Shown: piece after piece, positions 5,705 through 8,481 of the stretch
Position numbering within the stretch: position 1 is the first letter of the stretch
Layout of the letters: each line of letters opens with the position of its first letter
DNA from: Holophagales bacterium
GTDB lineage: Bacteria; Acidobacteriota; Holophagae; Holophagales; Holophagaceae
Length of the DNA: 8,481 bases
Reading direction: 5' to 3'
NCBI GenBank assembly: GCA_031281385.1
Contig: JAITFL010000008.1
Location: 1 to 8,481 of the forward strand
Notes under the pieces: model-generated
The model's input: the letters and a program-made list of their open reading frames with translations, nothing else
Database searches by the model: none
Told to the model about the DNA's origin: nothing
Position numbers and translations under genes: made by a program

Positions 5705-5965
5705 ACTGGGGATTCGCTCGGGCCCGCCGCGCATGCGAGCGTGGCTTTCCGGCGCGGGCTCCAAATCCGCAGCCCCCTGCGGGGTCTGCTCCATTCCGCC
5801 GCGCCTCCGAGCCCATTCGGGCTTTTGGAGAGTATTCCCCAGACCCCTTGTCCTCGTTTCGCCTACTGCCCTAGGCAGGGGCTGATACATGGACATGGCT
5901 TTGATGGGGGGGCGGGTGCATGGGGATGGCTTCGATGAGCGTGAGGATAATTTTGCAAGTGTCTC
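5703..5965 (+). repeat. Repeat tail T2
   Basis: Counterpart of the left tail. It opens with CTAACTGGGG, closes its inverted repeat at 5842 with CCCCAGACCCC, and carries the 37-nt block at 5861-5897, which contains a perfect CTGCC-CTA-GGCAG hairpin (5866-5878). It ends with the 21-nt block 5945-5965. The part inside the inverted repeat is unrelated in sequence to the left copy. No gene is seen in 5357-5984. Confidence 0.8.
5706..5842. repeat. Multi-hairpin segment enclosed by an inverted repeat (possible structured RNA or DNA)
   Basis: CTGGGGA (5706-5712) pairs with TCCCCAG (5836-5842). Enclosed are three separate hairpins: GCCCGC (5722-5727) with GCGGGC (5754-5759), extended by two more pairs across a bulge; CCGCAG-CCCC-CTGCGG (5767-5782); and AGCCC-ATTC-GGGCT (5810-5823) flanked by CTCC (5805-5808) and GGAG (5827-5830). 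Together they form a three-armed layout closed by a 7-bp stem. Whether it is transcribed is unknown. Confidence 0.5.
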
Positions 5966-5984
5966 TGGTAATTGGATCCGCATA

Positions 5985-6013
5985 TTGGCATAGCCACAGT
6001 AATAGCGCATAAT
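5985..6013 (+). promoter_or_regulatory. Candidate promoter for mogA, implying a leaderless message
   Basis: TTGGCA (5985-5990) and CATAAT (6008-6013) are exactly 17 bp apart. The same TTGGCA box serves the zinc-ribbon gene. Transcription would start within a base or two of the ATG at 6022, and no ribosome binding site precedes that ATG, so the message may be leaderless. The -35 box begins 20 bp after the end of repeat tail T2. Confidence 0.5.
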
Positions 6014-6021
6014 TGCATCAG

Positions 6022-6540
6022 ATGATACGCATTGGCATTGTGACTGTTTCCGATAGGGCGCACAGGGGCGAGTACGAGGACTTGTCTGGGCCACAGGCGG
6101 CGGCTTTCCTTGAAGGCTGCTTGGCCAGCCAGTGGCAGCCGATTACGCGCATTGTGCCGGACGAGGCCCACGCTATTAAGGAAGCGCTTGTCGAACTATG
6201 CGATGTGGAAGGGTGCTGCTTGGTGCTAACCACGGGGGGCACTGGGCCCGCAGCGCGGGACGTTACGCCAGACTCAACGGCCGCCGTCTGCGACCGTTTG
6301 TTGCCGGGCTTTGGCGAGCTTATGCGGGCCGCGTCTCTTAGGCAAGTCCCAACCGCCATCCTAAGCCGCCAAGTTGCTGGCACAAGGGGAAAGTCGCTCG
6401 TCATCAACTTGCCCGGCAAGCCCAGCGCCATACGCGACTGCCTGGAAGCGGTATTCCCTGCAGTCCCCGACTGCGTTGCCCTCATTGGTGGGGGCAGGAT
6501 CGAGACAAAGGGGATGGCTGCACCGATTTTTCATTCTTGA
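6022..6540 (+). CDS. mogA: MogA, molybdopterin adenylyltransferase
   Basis: A 172-residue protein of the MoaB/Mog fold. It activates molybdopterin by adenylation with MgATP, forming adenylyl-molybdopterin for the later molybdate insertion step in molybdenum cofactor synthesis. Signatures in order are GIVTVSDRA (5-13), VPDE with Asp47, LTTGGTGPAARDVTPD (69-84) with Asp80, PGFGELMR (95-102), PTAILSRQVAG (110-120) and INLPGKPSAI (128-137). Asp47 and Asp80 have the same spacing as the functional Asp49 and Asp82 of Escherichia coli MogA, and the overall match is to MogA rather than MoaB. The protein is about 20 residues shorter than the E. coli enzyme because the insert before the PAVPDC segment is absent. 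ATG at 6022 is preferred over an in-frame TTG at 6013, which would overlap the -10 box. No other molybdenum cofactor gene is in the window. Confidence 0.93.
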   Translation: MIRIGIVTVSDRAHRGEYEDLSGPQAAAFLEGCLASQWQPITRIVPDEAHAIKEALVELCDVEGCCLVLTTGGTGPAARDVTPDSTAAVCDRLLPGFGELMRAASLRQVPTAILSRQVAGTRGKSLVINLPGKPSAIRDCLEAVFPAVPDCVALIGGGRIETKGMAAPIFHS

Positions 6541-6566
6541 CGTGGCACTGCACACTCGTTTATTTT
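6537..6566 (+). promoter_or_regulatory. Weak promoter candidate upstream of the MFS transporter
   Basis: TTGACG (6537-6542), overlapping the mogA stop codon, and TATTTT (6561-6566) are 18 bp apart. Transcription would start near 6572 and leave a leader of about 155 nt before the transporter. The 188-bp gap 6541-6728 is AT-rich compared with its flanks and contains no gene or clear operator that I can see. Confidence 0.25.
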
Positions 6567-6728
6567 CATAGGTCCGCTAAAATGCCAGTAAATTTGGAGT
6601 AGAATCAATAGAGGGGGATTTTTGCTCAAATGTCAAACTTTTTATGTTCCTGCCTACAAAAGTGAAAACCATTGGTCGCAGCGATACATTTTTTACAGGT
6701 GTTCAACCCCGAGTGACACATTACTAAA

Positions 6729-8183
6729 ATGATTGCACAGATCAATACAAATACCGGGTCCAGCCGCCGCTGGGAAATCTTGGCGTTCACGTCTCTCGGG
6801 GCGCTAATGGCACCGCTGAGCGGCTCCATCATTGCCGTCGCGCTGCCAAAAATGGGCAAAGACCTCCATTTGAGCTTTGAGGGCACCATCTGGGTGCAGG
6901 CGTCCTACCTGCTGACAATGGCAGTGCTGATGATACCGCTTGGGCGAATAGCCGACCAGCGCGGGCGGATGAAATTTTACCTGTACGGAACGGCGCTATT
7001 CACCATTGGGTCAATAATTGCAGCCATATCAAGGGGAAGCGCGGGCATCATTATCGCTAGGGTGGTGCAGGGCTTGGGTGGCTCGCTGCTGAGCTCGACG
7101 TCTTCGGCGTTGGTGACGGCGGCCTTCCCTGCCAGTGAACGCGGAAGGGCGATGGGGATAAACGTCATGGCGGTCTATGGCGGCCTTAGCCTTGGCCCGC
7201 CCTTGGGCGGCTTCTTGGTAGATGTCTTTAACTGGCACGGGGTTTTTTTGATGAACGTACCCGTTGGGATAGCCATCCTTTTGTGGGGCAGGGGGCTAAG
7301 GGGTGCAGTAGATGAAGATGGGGCAAGAGAAGCGGGAGCGGGGCACAAGCTGGACATTCTGGGCTGTGTCTTGCTGGGCATAGGCATGCTTGCGCTACTG
7401 ATGCCGCTCACCTTGCATGCAAGGTGGGGGCTGGCTTCCGTACCCACGCTTTCGCTGTTCGCCGTTTCTGTCATTTCGTTTTTGGCTTTCTTTATGCGCG
7501 AGAAGAGGGCGCCAGAGCCGTTGCTGGACATAGGGATGCTGCGACAGAATCCGCTATTTGCGTACGGGAACTTGGCCGCCCTGCTAAACTACATGGGAAT
7601 TTTCGCGGTGGGGATGCTCACTTCCGTGTGGCTGCAACTGGCACAGGGCCTTTCGGCTGCCACCGCTGGGTGGATAATGCTGGGGCAGCCGCTGGTGCAG
7701 GCCCTTCTGAGTCCAGTGGCGGGGAGGCTCAGCGATCATTTTGGCACCAAAATATTCACAACGTCGGGGATGTTTCTAACGGCTCTTGGAATGGCGCTTT
7801 TGGGCTGCCTGACCCGTGAATCGGGGTTTGCGGCGATAATCGCTTCGCTGGCCGTTGTGGGTGTGGGTATGGCTTCTTTCAGCGCGCCCAACACCAGCTC
7901 CGTCATGGGCTCGGTGCGGCGGGACAGTCTTAGCTTTGCAGGGGCCGTGCTAGGCACGACTAGGGTGATGGGCATGACGATGAGCGTCGCCATTTTGGGC
8001 GGACTGGCGGCAAGCCACTTGGGGCAGGGGGGCTGGCAGGACTTGCTCAAGTTCGGGCCGAGCGGGCCTGGTGCCGACGCCTTTAGGTGGGGCTACAGGA
8101 CAGCGATGCTCACCGGGGCGGGATTCGTCCTTCTGGGCTTTTTTGCATGCCTAGTGAGGGATAGAAATAAGGACAAAGCGTGA
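6729..8183 (+). CDS. MFS drug:H+ antiporter, DHA2 (EmrB/QacA) family, 14 helices
   Basis: A 484-residue inner-membrane protein with about 14 hydrophobic segments, the size and topology of the DHA2 family, which exports drugs or other small amphipathic compounds in exchange for protons. The family motifs are present: SIIAVALPKMGKDL (33-46, motif D1 in helix 1), GRIADQRGR (72-80, motif A in the loop after helix 2), Arg111 with QGLGGS (helix 4, motif B), and GLSLGPPLGG (152-161, motif C of antiporters in helix 5). A partly conserved second motif A, AGRLSDHFG (331-339), lies in the second half. A charged cytoplasmic loop (about 188-208) separates the halves. The substrate cannot be read from sequence. 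No good ribosome binding site precedes ATG 6729. No EmrA-like partner or regulator gene is adjacent. The next gene starts 22 bp after the stop and may be cotranscribed. Confidence 0.9.
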   Translation: MIAQINTNTGSSRRWEILAFTSLGALMAPLSGSIIAVALPKMGKDLHLSFEGTIWVQASYLLTMAVLMIPLGRIADQRGRMKFYLYGTALFTIGSIIAAISRGSAGIIIARVVQGLGGSLLSSTSSALVTAAFPASERGRAMGINVMAVYGGLSLGPPLGGFLVDVFNWHGVFLMNVPVGIAILLWGRGLRGAVDEDGAREAGAGHKLDILGCVLLGIGMLALLMPLTLHARWGLASVPTLSLFAVSVISFLAFFMREKRAPEPLLDIGMLRQNPLFAYGNLAALLNYMGIFAVGMLTSVWLQLAQGLSAATAGWIMLGQPLVQALLSPVAGRLSDHFGTKIFTTSGMFLTALGMALLGCLTRESGFAAIIASLAVVGVGMASFSAPNTSSVMGSVRRDSLSFAGAVLGTTRVMGMTMSVAILGGLAASHLGQGGWQDLLKFGPSGPGADAFRWGYRTAMLTGAGFVLLGFFACLVRDRNKDKA

Positions 8184-8205
8184 ATAGGATAAGGATGATG
8201 TCGTT

Positions 8206-8481
8206 TTGAAGAATTATAGAAAAAAAGAGTTGCAAGCACAGTATAAAGACCGTGAAATCATTGGTGGGGTTTACATTATAAAAAACGAGCTGAATGGCAA
8301 GATTCTCTTCGCAGGAAGTTCAGATTTGCAAGGAAGCAAGAATCGGTTTGAGTTTTCAAAGCAAACAGGGTCATGTGTTGATATGAAGCTGCAAAAAGAC
8401 TGGAGTAAACAAGGCGGCGAACAGTTTGTTTTTGAAGTATTAGAAGAATTGAAAAAGGGCGAAACACAAACGGCAGAGGAA
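8206..8481 (+). CDS. GIY-YIG nuclease-like protein, N-terminal part (runs off the window)
   Basis: From TTG 8206 the frame stays open for 92 codons to the window edge. The product begins LKNYRKKELQAQYK and then shows a GIY-YIG-like core: GGVYIIKN (20-27), NGKILFAGSSDLQG (30-43) and NRFEF with Arg47, then LQKDWSKQGGEQFVFEVLEEL (62-82). This layout resembles the stand-alone bacterial GIY-YIG family proteins of about 100-120 residues. The YIG half-motif is FAG here, so nuclease activity is uncertain. TTG is the only plausible start: a stop codon lies in frame at 8185, no ATG or GTG is in frame between, and AAGGA (8191-8195) is 10 nt upstream. The gene is visibly AT-rich and Lys-rich compared with all others in the window, which suggests recent acquisition. 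Confidence 0.72.
   Translation, partial: MKNYRKKELQAQYKDREIIGGVYIIKNELNGKILFAGSSDLQGSKNRFEFSKQTGSCVDMKLQKDWSKQGGEQFVFEVLEELKKGETQTAEE

Noticed and set aside
2881..5965. Composite transposon formed by the two repeat clusters
   Set aside because: No transposase gene, no terminal inverted repeats at the outer ends and no target-site duplication were found. The clusters are equally well explained as a dispersed repeat family. I keep only the weaker synteny question as a finding.
5328..6171. Open frames on both strands in the right repeat cluster
   Set aside because: They run through the repeats and the start of mogA, with compositions rich in Arg, Pro and Ser and no homology that I recognise. 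They are best explained as chance frames in GC-rich sequence.
6541..6728. Operator or regulatory RNA upstream of the transporter
   Set aside because: Only a weak GTGT/ACAC dyad (around 6699-6720) is visible, and no regulator gene is adjacent. This is not enough to call a site.

Overview
The window reads as a chromosomal segment of a bacterium with GC content in the mid-50s by eye. It probably belongs to the Planctomycetota, possibly the Phycisphaerae. That placement is an inference: the secreted protein at 4157-5356 opens its mature part with a Pro/Thr/Arg/Ala linker of the kind common there, lipoproteins and secreted proteins of unknown function are frequent, and a CxxC-x17-CxxC zinc-ribbon protein is present. 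No rRNA, tRNA, CRISPR array or transposase gene is visible.

Layout. The left part (1-2344) is transcribed leftward: a lipoprotein of unknown function (2344-1562), a glutamate dehydrogenase (1499-213) followed by a good Rho-independent terminator, and the first 36 codons of another exported protein (108-1). From 2403 onward everything is rightward: rlmH (23S rRNA methyltransferase, GTG start), a two-knuckle zinc-ribbon protein (TTG start) with an exported protein of unknown function just behind it, mogA (molybdenum cofactor synthesis), a 14-helix DHA2-type drug/proton antiporter, and, cut by the window edge, an AT-rich GIY-YIG-type gene beginning at TTG 8206.

The unusual part is a dispersed repeat family in the two large intergenic gaps (2862-3733 and 5357-5984). 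Each gap carries copies of a ~115-bp unit (three on the left, one good and one decayed on the right). Full copies are preceded by a ~70-bp leader that starts with a GCGGC-TTC-GCCGC hairpin. Each cluster ends in a tail bounded by a CTGGGG.../...CCCCAG inverted repeat, then a 37-nt block (35 of 37 identical) and a 21-nt block (19 of 21) ending shortly before a TTGGCA -35 box. The two tails differ inside the inverted repeat but keep its pairing, including one G-C to A-T change, which suggests selection on a folded structure. The clusters bracket the zinc-ribbon/exported-protein pair, and each lies directly upstream of a promoter. No known system is recognised in them.

Functionally the genes are mixed: amino-acid/ammonium metabolism (GDH), ribosome modification (RlmH), cofactor synthesis (MogA), efflux (MFS) and envelope proteins of unknown role. 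Nothing links them into one pathway. The repeat family and its relation to the neighbouring promoters are the main reason for a second look.
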